Assembly: GCA_963205075.1 (NCBI GenBank)
Contig: CAUJIU010000171.1
Coordinates: 1 to 33,091 of the forward strand
Reading direction: 5' to 3'
From: Pseudomonadota bacterium
GTDB lineage: Bacteria; Pseudomonadota; Alphaproteobacteria; Rhodobacterales; Rhodobacteraceae
DNA length: 33,091 nucleotides
Shown here: one piece after another, positions 16,430-23,927 of the stretch
Layout of the letters: each line of letters begins with the position of its first letter
Numbering within the stretch: the first letter of the stretch is position 1
Notes under the pieces: model-generated
What the model was told of the DNA's origin: nothing
The model's input: only the letters and a program-made list of their open reading frames with translations
The model's database searches: none
Program-made: the position numbers and the translations under genes

Positions 16430-17449
16430 TCATTCGTTGATCCCGTCGGTGCCGCGCCGCTCCAGGTACTTGTCCCAGTAGAAGTAATCGGCGTTCTCGG
16501 CGGTCACGACTGCCAGGCCATTGTCGATCAACACGCCCGAGAACGGGTTTTCGCCCGTCTGCGATGTGGCGTTCATGGGGTCGATCAGGCTCGGATTGGC
16601 GGCCATGTAAAGCATCATCATGCCCAGATAGCCCTGGATACCCTGGTTCGGGTTGAGCGATCCGAAGACCTCGCCGGCCTTGATCATGTCGAGGATCTTG
16701 CCGTTGACGTCGGTGAGCATGATCTTGATGCCGGTGCCGAGCTCCTGCGCGGCCTGGGCCGCACCCAGTGCCGAGTTGGCCTCGGGCATGAATACGGCAC
16801 CCAGGTTCGGGTTGGCCTGTGCCATGCTGAGCACGGCGTTATAGGCCTTGGTCGGATCCTGGTTCGACGCCGCGCGGCCCACCAGCGTCATGCCGGGCCA
16901 GTTGCTTTCCATGCGGCCGATGAAGGCGGCGATGCGCCGGTCATGGTTGTCCTGACCGGGGTTTTCCAGCACCGCGTATTCACCCGAGCCGCCCATGGCC
17001 TCGGCCACGGCATCTGCCGCCACCTGGCCCTCGCGCTCGTTGTTGGAGGTGACATAGGCCACCCGGGCAGAGTTGGGCGAGTCGGCTCCGAAAGTGACCA
17101 CCGGGATCCCCATCGCGGCCGCGCGATTGATCGGCTCGATGAAGGGCTCGGGGTTCATGGGCGCAATCAGGATGCCCTTGGGATTTCTGGCCAGCACCTG
17201 CTCGAACACTGCAAGCTGCTTGGTCACGTCATATTCCGGCGTGCCGGTGTAGATCGTGTCGACGCCGAGCTGCTGGCCGGCCTGCTTCATCATCTCGTAG
17301 ACCGGGAACCAGTATTCGACCCCGGACACAAAAGTGATCATGTAGTACTGGTCGGTTTCGTTGCCCTGAAACGGCGTGTCATCCTGAGCGAATGCCGGAG
17401 TCGCCGCAAAGGACAACACGGTCAGTGCAGTTGCAATCAAACGCTTCAT
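16430..17449 (-). CDS. Sugar ABC transporter periplasmic substrate-binding protein (RbsB-like)
   Basis: This is a 339-residue type I periplasmic binding protein. The signal peptide runs from MKRLIATAL to AFA, with likely cleavage after A21 before QDD. The mature part begins with FVSGVEYWFPVYEMMKQAG, followed by YTGTPEYDVTKQ, the GILIAPMNP segment and VTFGADSPNSARVAYVTSNN, typical of pentose/polyol binding proteins in this family. Minus-strand upstream sequence contains AAGGGAG before the ATG. It is 88 bases after the FGGY kinase gene, a gap holding a hairpin and a perfect palindrome, so an internal promoter or processing site is possible. The aromatic residues near the N-terminus could stack on a sugar ring. 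The ligand is unknown. Confidence 0.93.
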   Translation of the reverse strand: MKRLIATALTVLSFAATPAFAQDDTPFQGNETDQYYMITFVSGVEYWFPVYEMMKQAGQQLGVDTIYTGTPEYDVTKQLAVFEQVLARNPKGILIAPMNPEPFIEPINRAAAMGIPVVTFGADSPNSARVAYVTSNNEREGQVAADAVAEAMGGSGEYAVLENPGQDNHDRRIAAFIGRMESNWPGMTLVGRAASNQDPTKAYNAVLSMAQANPNLGAVFMPEANSALGAAQAAQELGTGIKIMLTDVNGKILDMIKAGEVFGSLNPNQGIQGYLGMMMLYMAANPSLIDPMNATSQTGENPFSGVLIDNGLAVVTAENADYFYWDKYLERRGTDGINE

Positions 17450-17474
17450 TGTCGTACTCCCTTTTGAATGGTGA

Positions 17475-17523
17475 CCCGCCGGGTTCGACTTCCTAGCGGC
17501 GGGGGGTTGGGTTCAGGCGCCTG
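17475..17523 (-). promoter_or_regulatory. Hairpin and palindrome between kinase and binding-protein genes
   Basis: CCCGCCG (17475-17481) and CGGCGGG (17497-17503) are perfectly complementary with a 15-base loop. Next to them lies the perfect 10-base palindrome CAGGCGCCTG (17514-17523). Both fall in the 88-base gap between the kinase stop and the binding-protein ATG on the minus strand. They may form a partial terminator, processing site or internal operator; I cannot tell which. Confidence 0.35.
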
Positions 17524-17537
17524 TATTTGTGCTGCTG

Positions 17538-19058
17538 CTAGATTTCTGCACTCCCTGCCGCCATCTGGCGGTTCAGTGTGCCGAGCGAGGTATAGGCCGA
17601 TCGGAAGAGCCCGATCCGGCCGTCGTAGTGATCCCTCCCCTCTGGGTCTGGATCGGTTCGGGTGAAACTGCAGGTCAGGGCATCCCCCGCCTGGGCGATA
17701 TCGGCAAAGTCGCCGGCCCCCAGTCCGGCCAGCATGGCGGCCCCCTGCGCCGTGGTTTCGGCGATATCGGGCACGTCCACCGGCAGGCCAAGCGCGTCGG
17801 CCTTGCCTTGTACCAGACCGGGGTTGCGGGCGCTGCCACCGACCAGGATGACCCGCTCGGGTTTCAGCCCCAGACAGGCGGCCGAAGCCAGGATTTCGCG
17901 GGTCTGGAAGTTCAGCCCCTCGATCACCGAGGCCAGCAGCTGCTTGCGGGTATGGGTCGGGCGCAGTCCCAGGAACGCGCCTGCGGCGGTATTGTCCACC
18001 ACCGGACCGGTGCAGCCGGCCAGATGCGGCAGGAACACCGGCAAGGGCGAGCGGTCGCCGGCGGCCTGCGTGACCAGGGCGTAATAGGCCTCGTCCGCCA
18101 GGTCCGGAGCGATGGTGCTGCGAAACCAGGTGGTGACCGCCCCGCCGATCGCGGCGCCGAAAGCCGAGAAGCGACCCGGTGCGACATGATGTTCGACGGT
18201 CCAGCCGGTGCCGACAGCCGCGGCCGGCACCACGAACTCCGGCAAGGTGGCCTGGATCACGTCCCAGGTGCCGCCGACATTGACCACGGCGCCGGGCTGG
18301 TGGCCGCCCACCGGCAACACGCCGCACAGATAGTCGTGCCCGCCCAGCACCACCAGCGTGCCGGCCGGCAGCCCGGTCTCGGCAGCGGCGGCCTCCGAGA
18401 CGCGGCCCAGCACCGTGCCCGCCGGCATCGGGTCGCACATCAGGCCCAGATCAATTCCGGCAGCATCCGCGATGCCCTTGTGCCAGGCGACGTCGGCGGG
18501 CGAGAACAACAGCGTGCAGGCGGCCATCGAATAATCGGTTGCCAATGTGCCGCACAGGCGGAAATTGACGAAATCCGCCATCAGCACCCATTTGTGGGTG
18601 CGTTCCAGGATCTCGGGGTGATGGTCGCGCATCCATTGCAGGCGAAACAGGGTGCTGAAGCCGCGCGGCGGCGTTCCGGTGGCCAGAAACTGCCGGCTTT
18701 CGGTGAAATCGCGCAGCCAGGCCTCGTAATAGGGAATGCAGCGGGTGTCGGTCCAGGCGATGAAGTCATAAAGCGCCGCGCCATCGCGGCCGATGGGCAC
18801 ACCGTCCATGCCGAGGCAGGCGGCGGCGATGGCACCCACCTCGGCACCCGGCGGCAGCGCCGCCATGACCTCGGCCAGCACCGCGCAGGTCGCCGCCCAG
18901 ACCTCGCGATGCGGCCAGACCATTTCGCCGGGCCGCGACGGGTCGGGGGCGACGCTGACGCTGGGGCGCGAGGCGATCCTGACCGGACGGCCGCGCAGGT
19001 CGAACGCGCCGGCGCGTATGCTTCCTGACCCCAGATCCAGCCCGATGTTGAAGCGCAT
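17538..19058 (-). CDS. FGGY-family carbohydrate kinase
   Basis: This 506-residue ASKHA-fold kinase phosphorylates a sugar or polyol with ATP. The N-terminal phosphate-1 loop is GLDLGSGSIRAGAFDL (about 5-20), the substrate-side loop AACLGMDG and AWTDTR. The C-terminal domain has GGHDYLCG, the second phosphate loop VNVGGTWD, and the adenosine-binding LVGGSARNP with TTAQGAAMLAG. The ATG at 19058 has AGGAGG close upstream; the frame extends further but has no better start. The overall look is closer to fuculokinase/LsrK types than to glycerol kinase, but no specific substrate motif is decisive. It sits 22 bases after a DhnA-type aldolase gene, so its phosphorylated product probably feeds that enzyme, directly or after oxidation. 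Confidence 0.92.
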   Translation of the reverse strand: MRFNIGLDLGSGSIRAGAFDLRGRPVRIASRPSVSVAPDPSRPGEMVWPHREVWAATCAVLAEVMAALPPGAEVGAIAAACLGMDGVPIGRDGAALYDFIAWTDTRCIPYYEAWLRDFTESRQFLATGTPPRGFSTLFRLQWMRDHHPEILERTHKWVLMADFVNFRLCGTLATDYSMAACTLLFSPADVAWHKGIADAAGIDLGLMCDPMPAGTVLGRVSEAAAAETGLPAGTLVVLGGHDYLCGVLPVGGHQPGAVVNVGGTWDVIQATLPEFVVPAAAVGTGWTVEHHVAPGRFSAFGAAIGGAVTTWFRSTIAPDLADEAYYALVTQAAGDRSPLPVFLPHLAGCTGPVVDNTAAGAFLGLRPTHTRKQLLASVIEGLNFQTREILASAACLGLKPERVILVGGSARNPGLVQGKADALGLPVDVPDIAETTAQGAAMLAGLGAGDFADIAQAGDALTCSFTRTDPDPEGRDHYDGRIGLFRSAYTSLGTLNRQMAAGSAEI

Positions 19059-19080
19059 GTGCCCCTCCTCCTGTGCGGCC

Positions 19081-19890
19081 TCAGGCCGCGTCGCCGTGAA
19101 CGATCCGGCGATAGCGGCGCACCGTTGCCCGCACATCGTCGGCCTCGAAGATGTTGCGGCCGAAGACCAGGCCGGACGCCCCGGCCTTGATGGCATCATC
19201 GGCGTGACCAAAGGCATCTTCCGGATTGGCAGCCTTGGCCCCGCCGGCCAGCATCAGCGGCACCGGACAGGTGCGCGCCATCTCCGAGACGTTTTCCAGC
19301 GAGCCGGGATAGAAGGCCTTGACCAAATCGGCACCCAGTTCCGCGGCGATCCGGCAGCCGAGCGCCTGAATGGCGATATCGGTCCGGTGCTCCGGATGGC
19401 GGCGCAGTTGCGCGCTGAGGGCTTCGACCATGAACACCATGCCCAGACGCTCGCATTCGCGCGCCAGACGGGCGTTCCTGAGGATTTCCAGCTTTTCGAT
19501 CTCGGGGTCGGGATGGCCGATATAGAGATAGGACATGATCCCGTCGGCTCCGGCCGCCAGCGCCTGCTCGACGCTGGCAAGTTGGGCGGTTCCGCCGTGG
19601 TCATAGGGCAGGACCTCGCGCACATAGCTCTGATAATCCATGTGGATCAACAGCGAGGGCCGGTTGCGCCCGACGAAGTAGCCCTCAAGGCGGGGCAACA
19701 TGCCCGGCGCAATCATCAGCCCGTCCACTTCCGCCATCGCGTCGCAGGCCGCTTCCATTTCGGCCGGCGTCATCATGCCGGGCAACGGCCCCATGATGAC
19801 GCCGTGGGAATAGGCGACCAGCAGCGCCTTGTGGCTGTGCTGATTGAACAGCCGTCCCATGCGGATCTTCTTGCCAGTTCGTGAGTCCAT
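19081..19890 (-). CDS. Class I aldolase of the DhnA/LsrF family
   Basis: This 269-residue (beta/alpha)8-barrel protein resembles archaeal-type class I fructose-bisphosphate aldolase and the AI-2 thiolase LsrF. The Schiff-base lysine is K191 in LGADLVKAFYPGS. The phosphate-binding segment is PLMLAGGAKAANPEDA, followed by GASGLVFGRNIFEADD. It would cleave or transfer a carbon-carbon bond in a phosphorylated ketose. It lies between the FGGY kinase gene and a flavoprotein gene (27 bases after the latter). In lsr operons an LsrF homologue works with the FGGY kinase LsrK, which is a loose parallel to this gene pair. A strict AI-2 role is unlikely because lsrG and lsrR homologues are missing. Confidence 0.88.
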   Translation of the reverse strand: MDSRTGKKIRMGRLFNQHSHKALLVAYSHGVIMGPLPGMMTPAEMEAACDAMAEVDGLMIAPGMLPRLEGYFVGRNRPSLLIHMDYQSYVREVLPYDHGGTAQLASVEQALAAGADGIMSYLYIGHPDPEIEKLEILRNARLARECERLGMVFMVEALSAQLRRHPEHRTDIAIQALGCRIAAELGADLVKAFYPGSLENVSEMARTCPVPLMLAGGAKAANPEDAFGHADDAIKAGASGLVFGRNIFEADDVRATVRRYRRIVHGDAA

Positions 19891-19917
19891 CGTTCGTCTC
19901 CTGCTGCAGCGAGGCGG

Positions 19918-21309
19918 TCAGCGCGCATATCCCAGCTTGCCGGGGTTCAAGATGTTGTTGGGGTCGAGGGCGGATTTGATCCGCTGGTTGACGATCATTG
20001 CCGTGCCCTGATCGGCGGCGACAAAGGCCTTGCGCGCCAATCCGACGCCGTGGTGATGCGAGGTGGCCGCACCCCGCTCCAGGCAGATCCTCATCGCGAC
20101 ATCCCAGATCTCGCGGATCCGCGCCTCGGCGGCGGCGGCGTCCTGCGCCTGGCCGACAAGGATCACGTAGAGCGAGGTCCCTTGGGCATAGATATGTGAG
20201 AAGTGGCACAGCACTTCATCCGCCAGCGGCGCCAGGGCCGCCTTCAGGGCAATATAGGTGCCCTCGATACTGCCCCAGAAATCCGAGATCTCGATGGTTT
20301 CGGCAACGCCGCCCGGCCTGGCCAGCACGTTCTCGATGGCCGAGAAATCAAACCGGCGCGCCATCCAGCCGACGGCACCGGCCGGGCCGATGGCCCTGCC
20401 GCCATGTTCGCGGCACAGCCCGAGCGCCCAGTTGTATTCCGCGTCGGCCACGGCCTGCACGCCCTCGAAACCAAGAAACATGGCGCAGCTGGCAAAGCCC
20501 GGATCCTTCATGGCGTGGCGGGATTCATCGACATCGTAAAACCGCACCAGAAACGGCCTGATGCCGCTGCGGGTCAGGGCGCGCAGCACCGAGATCCCGG
20601 CAGAAACAGTGTCGAAGGTGATGGTTTCCAGCCGCCGATAGGCCTTGCGCGGAAAGATGCGGGTCGTGACCTCGGTGACGATGCCGAGCGTTCCCTCGGA
20701 CCCCAGAAAGACCGATTTGGTGTCCAGCCCGATGGCCGCCCGCGGGGTCAGTTTGGTCTGCACGATCTGCCCGTCGGCCAGCACGACCTTCAGGGCGACC
20801 AGCTGATCCTCGATGCCACCGTAATGCGACGAGAACTGCCCGGTGGCGCGGGTGGCGATCCAGCCGCCGACGGTCGAACGGTCCAGCGATTGCGGCGAAT
20901 GGTTGAGCGTGTAGCCCCGGGCATTCAGTTCGGCCTCGAGGATATCGCCGCGCTTGCCGGCCTCGACCGTGACCAGCAGGTTGGCCTCGTCGATGCTGAT
21001 GAGCCGGTCCATATCGGACAGATCGATGACCAGGCCGCCGGCTTCGGTCAGGGGTGATCCGACCACCGATGACCCCAGCCCCCAGGCCGTGACCGGGGTG
21101 CCGTTGGCATTGCAGTCCTCGAGCAGCGCGCGGACCTCGGCCGTGCTGCGCGGGCGTGCCACGGCGTCGGGCCTGCAGGGTTGCTTGCCCTGCTGGCGCC
21201 ATTTCACGGCAACGGGCCAGGCATCGTAACTGTGCGCGGCAATGCTGTCGCTGTCTTGCGAAAGCCTGCCCGCAGGAACCGAGCCCGACAGCGTCTTGGA
21301 AATGGCCAC
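19918..21309 (-). CDS. FAD-linked oxidase, alkyl-DHAP-synthase/GlcD-like
   Basis: This 463-residue flavoprotein starts at GTG 21309, with AGGAGGAG 7 bases upstream; the longer open frame to 21417 has no such site. The PCMH-type FAD domain covers about 45-225 (PRSTAEVRALL; TAWGLGSSVVGSPL; SPQSLDRSTVGGWIATRATG; FLGSEGTLGIVTEVTTRIFP). The C-terminal domain has SHHHGVG at about 417-423, the triple-histidine motif characteristic of alkyl-dihydroxyacetonephosphate synthase relatives, and ends with LDPNNILNPGKL. Bacterial members are mostly 2-hydroxyacid or alcohol dehydrogenases. It lies between the DeoR and aldolase genes. Oxidation of a hydroxy acid or a phosphorylated polyol is plausible; ether-lipid synthesis is not suggested by the context. 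Confidence 0.88.
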   Translation of the reverse strand: MAISKTLSGSVPAGRLSQDSDSIAAHSYDAWPVAVKWRQQGKQPCRPDAVARPRSTAEVRALLEDCNANGTPVTAWGLGSSVVGSPLTEAGGLVIDLSDMDRLISIDEANLLVTVEAGKRGDILEAELNARGYTLNHSPQSLDRSTVGGWIATRATGQFSSHYGGIEDQLVALKVVLADGQIVQTKLTPRAAIGLDTKSVFLGSEGTLGIVTEVTTRIFPRKAYRRLETITFDTVSAGISVLRALTRSGIRPFLVRFYDVDESRHAMKDPGFASCAMFLGFEGVQAVADAEYNWALGLCREHGGRAIGPAGAVGWMARRFDFSAIENVLARPGGVAETIEISDFWGSIEGTYIALKAALAPLADEVLCHFSHIYAQGTSLYVILVGQAQDAAAAEARIREIWDVAMRICLERGAATSHHHGVGLARKAFVAADQGTAMIVNQRIKSALDPNNILNPGKLGYAR

Positions 21310-21322
21310 GGCAGTGCTCCTC

Positions 21323-22120
21323 CTACTCGGGTCGCCGCAATTCGCGCGGGATGACGGTGATCTTGCCGCGCAGATGCTCGAGCGATCTGGCGCGGTCGGC
21401 GGGCAGTTCGGCGTCAATCAGGATCTGGTCGAATTCGTCGAGATCGGCGAATTTGTAGAGCGCCGTCCGGGTGAACTTGGACAGGTCCGCCAGCATGTAG
21501 CGGTGCACCGAGGCCTGCATCATCGCCCGCTTGGCACCGGCAACCAGCGCATGCGGATGGAAGGCGGTGGCGCCGTCGATGGCCGTGGTCGAGGTGAAGT
21601 AGCGGTTGATCCGCAACTGGCTGATGGCGATCTCGCACATCCAGCCGCTGAAGGTCCCGAACTGGTGAACATATTCGCCGCACAAGCCGATCATCCGCAG
21701 ATGCGGCAGCTTGGCCACCGCCGTCAGGACGGGCAGGAAGTTGGAAACGATCGTCAGATCCTCGATCTCGGCCAGAAGCGGGATCATCGGCAACAGCGTG
21801 GTGGATTCGTCCAGCAGGATGACATCGCCCGGCTCCACCAAGGTCACCGCATGGGCGGCGAGCCGTTCCTTGGCCTCGATCGACCGGCTCATCCTGAACT
21901 CGACGTTGCTTTCAAACACCGAAGACGGCTGCGCGGTGGCGCCGTTGCGGATCTTTCGCAGGACCCCGCGCGACTCCAGCTCCTCCAGGTCGCGATGAAT
22001 GGTCATCCGGCTGACGCCCAGCGCGTTGGCAAGGTCGTCCAGCGTGACCTCGCCCTTGTTCAGCACGTCGTTGGTGATCATCTCCAGGCGATCGGATTTT
22101 GACAGGTTGATCTTGGTCAT
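21323..22120 (-). CDS. DeoR-family transcriptional regulator
   Basis: This 265-residue protein has a DeoR-type N-terminal helix-turn-helix at about residues 8-62 (LDDLANALGVSRMTIHRDLEELESRGVLRKI). The C-terminal sugar-phosphate sensing domain is isomerase-like (ILLDESTT, TIVSNFLPVL and a DGATAFHP loop). Its ATG overlaps the stop of the GlpD-like gene as ATGA (22117-22120), and the next gene begins 13 bases after its stop, so it is embedded in the operon it presumably controls. DeoR regulators usually repress until a phosphorylated sugar binds. The likely target is the AT-rich upstream region at 23764-23820. The effector would be a product of the FGGY kinase. Confidence 0.93.
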   Translation of the reverse strand: MTKINLSKSDRLEMITNDVLNKGEVTLDDLANALGVSRMTIHRDLEELESRGVLRKIRNGATAQPSSVFESNVEFRMSRSIEAKERLAAHAVTLVEPGDVILLDESTTLLPMIPLLAEIEDLTIVSNFLPVLTAVAKLPHLRMIGLCGEYVHQFGTFSGWMCEIAISQLRINRYFTSTTAIDGATAFHPHALVAGAKRAMMQASVHRYMLADLSKFTRTALYKFADLDEFDQILIDAELPADRARSLEHLRGKITVIPRELRRPE

Positions 22121-23763
22121 ACGGCGAGCCTCGTCTGCCCGGGGGTGTGTTCGGGTGCGTGTTCGGGGTAGTGTTTGGGGGCTGGATGAAACCGGGCGCC
22201 GTCGGTGGCTGCCAGCTGCGCCTCGTAATCCTTGATATCGGCGTCGATACGCGCCGTGGCCCAGCCCAGATGCTGGCGGGCTATGCGGCGAAACGGGTCG
22301 ATCAGCTGCAAGCCCCGGCCGGTCCGATAGCCCAGCAAGGTCCGGCGAAACAGGATATCGGCGAGGCTCCGGGCAAACTCGCATTCGACGGCAAAGACCA
22401 GCTCGGCGGCGATTGCGCCGGTCTCTTGGTCAATGACATCGGCCAGATCCGCCGAGCGCGCCGCCAGTTCCAGCACCTGCACCGCCCGCTCGCCATAAAG
22501 GCCCAGCAACCGCTCCTGGGTCAGCGCCGACAGCGGCGAGCCGGCCAGGACCTGGCGCGCACCGGACTTGACCGCGCCGGGCAGGGGGCGCTGCGCCGTT
22601 GACGAGCGCCGCGCACCGGAGCCCAGCATCTCGCAAACCGTGTCTGCAACCTGTTCGGCGACGCAGCGGAAGGTCGACAGCTTGCCGCCCAGGACCGTGA
22701 CCATGCCCTCCAGCGGCGGCGGATGGCGGTAGATCACATGCTTGCGGGTGATCTTGTGCGACTGACCGGGCCGGTGCGGCAAGGGCCGCACCCCGCAATA
22801 GGTATAGAGGATGTCGGACCGGCTGATCCGGCCCGGATCGAAGGTTTGCGCTATCGCGTCAAACATGTAGTCGATCTCGGCGGCGCTGGTTTGCGCATCA
22901 TCGGTGGGCCCCTCGATCACCCGATCGGTGGTTCCGACCAGCAGATTGCCCAGCCAGGGCGCCATGATGATCGGCCGCCCGTCCGACCCGGATTCGAAGA
23001 ACACCGCCTCATCGGGCGCGCCTGCAAAGCTGCGCAGCACCATGAAGGAGCCCATGGCCTTGGTGACCATGCGTGCGCCTGATCCGGTGGCGACCGCCAG
23101 CGTCTCGTCGGTCCAGGCCCCGGTCGCGTTCACCACCGCGCGCGCATCCGCGACGCCCGGTCCCTGCGGGCCGGCCCAGCGCACCCGCAGCCCGCCGGTT
23201 GGTGCTGGCGAGACTTCGGTGACCCGGCAGCGATTGCGCAGGTCGGCCCCCAGCGCGGCGGCATCGACCAGGTTCTCGATCGTCAGCCGCTCGGCGCATT
23301 CCGCGAAGGCGTCATGCATCACGAAGGCCCCGCGCAGCGTGTCACTCCGCAGGGCCGGCACGCGCCGCAAGGCCTCGGCCGGCCCGAGCCGTGCGTGGCG
23401 GCGGGCACTGCCCATCGCCAGTACATCCAGCGCCACCAGGCCAAGCCGGACCATCCAGCCGGGTCGCCCCCGGCCCTGGTGCCGGGGGATCAGCAAGGTG
23501 CTGGGCCGCACGATATGCGGCGCGATCCTCAGCAGTGTCGCCCGCTCTTTCAATGCCTCGAGCACCAAGCCGATCTGCGCCGTTTCCAGATAGCGCAACC
23601 CGCCGTGGATCATGCGCCCGTTATGCCCTGATGCCCCGCTGGCGAAGTCGTTGGCCTCAAGCAGGAGGACCTTCAGGTCACGCAGCGCCGCATCGCGGGC
23701 CAGCGCCGCACCATTGATGCCGCCGCCAATGATAACGAGATCAAATTGTGATTCGATCGGCAT
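22117..23763 (-). CDS. FAD-dependent glycerol-3-phosphate dehydrogenase family protein (GlpD-like)
   Basis: This 548-residue flavoprotein has FAD-binding VIIGGGINGAALARDAALR at about 10-28, MIHGGLRYLE near 50-60, and a C-terminal DAO_C-type helical domain from about 385. GlpD would oxidise sn-glycerol 3-phosphate to DHAP at the membrane, passing electrons to quinone. The segment before IHGG reads ASGASGHNGRM instead of the usual serine-rich GTSS(R/A)SSKL, so the substrate may be another polyol phosphate, as in erythritol pathways. The tail has a repeated Pro-Glu-His motif of no known role. The ATG has GGGAG upstream. It is the first gene of the ten-gene minus-strand run, and its stop overlaps the deoR start by 4 bases. 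Confidence 0.88.
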   Translation of the reverse strand: MPIESQFDLVIIGGGINGAALARDAALRDLKVLLLEANDFASGASGHNGRMIHGGLRYLETAQIGLVLEALKERATLLRIAPHIVRPSTLLIPRHQGRGRPGWMVRLGLVALDVLAMGSARRHARLGPAEALRRVPALRSDTLRGAFVMHDAFAECAERLTIENLVDAAALGADLRNRCRVTEVSPAPTGGLRVRWAGPQGPGVADARAVVNATGAWTDETLAVATGSGARMVTKAMGSFMVLRSFAGAPDEAVFFESGSDGRPIIMAPWLGNLLVGTTDRVIEGPTDDAQTSAAEIDYMFDAIAQTFDPGRISRSDILYTYCGVRPLPHRPGQSHKITRKHVIYRHPPPLEGMVTVLGGKLSTFRCVAEQVADTVCEMLGSGARRSSTAQRPLPGAVKSGARQVLAGSPLSALTQERLLGLYGERAVQVLELAARSADLADVIDQETGAIAAELVFAVECEFARSLADILFRRTLLGYRTGRGLQLIDPFRRIARQHLGWATARIDADIKDYEAQLAATDGARFHPAPKHYPEHAPEHTPGQTRLAV

Positions 23764-23820
23764 TTATCACTCCCATCAATGTGAATATCACACAAAAGAA
23801 AGTTATCAATCACAATCGGG
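23764..23820 (-). promoter_or_regulatory. AT-rich promoter/operator region of the polyol operon
   Basis: This stretch is strikingly AT-rich for the window. On the minus strand TTGATA (23804-23809) and TATTCA (23782-23787) are spaced 16 bases apart, a possible -35/-10 pair. The perfect palindrome TGTGAATATCACA (23780-23792) covers the -10. TGATA-type direct repeats sit at 23804-23809, 23786-23791 and 23765-23770, about two helical turns apart, fitting DeoR-type operators. The rest of the gap to the lacI stop (23821-23927) shows short GC-rich repeats but no convincing terminator. Confidence 0.5.
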
Positions 23821-23927
23821 GCGACCTTGCCGCGGTCTCCGGCCAGAATTCACCCATGGCTTCGGGCAGCACCTCGAGTCCGGATCCGGCAGGGCCGCAT
23901 CACGGCAGGCCGCGCACGACCGCAGGC

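Noticed and set aside
11175-23763. Classical AI-2 (lsr) uptake operon
   Set aside because: FGGY kinase, LsrF-like aldolase and CUT2 importer are present, but there is only one permease, no lsrG, a DeoR instead of an LsrR-type regulator, and several dehydrogenases foreign to lsr operons.
23780-23792. CRP/FNR-type site at TGTGAATATCACA
   Set aside because: The arms match the CRP half-sites but the spacer is 3 bases instead of 6, so a DeoR or other operator is more likely.
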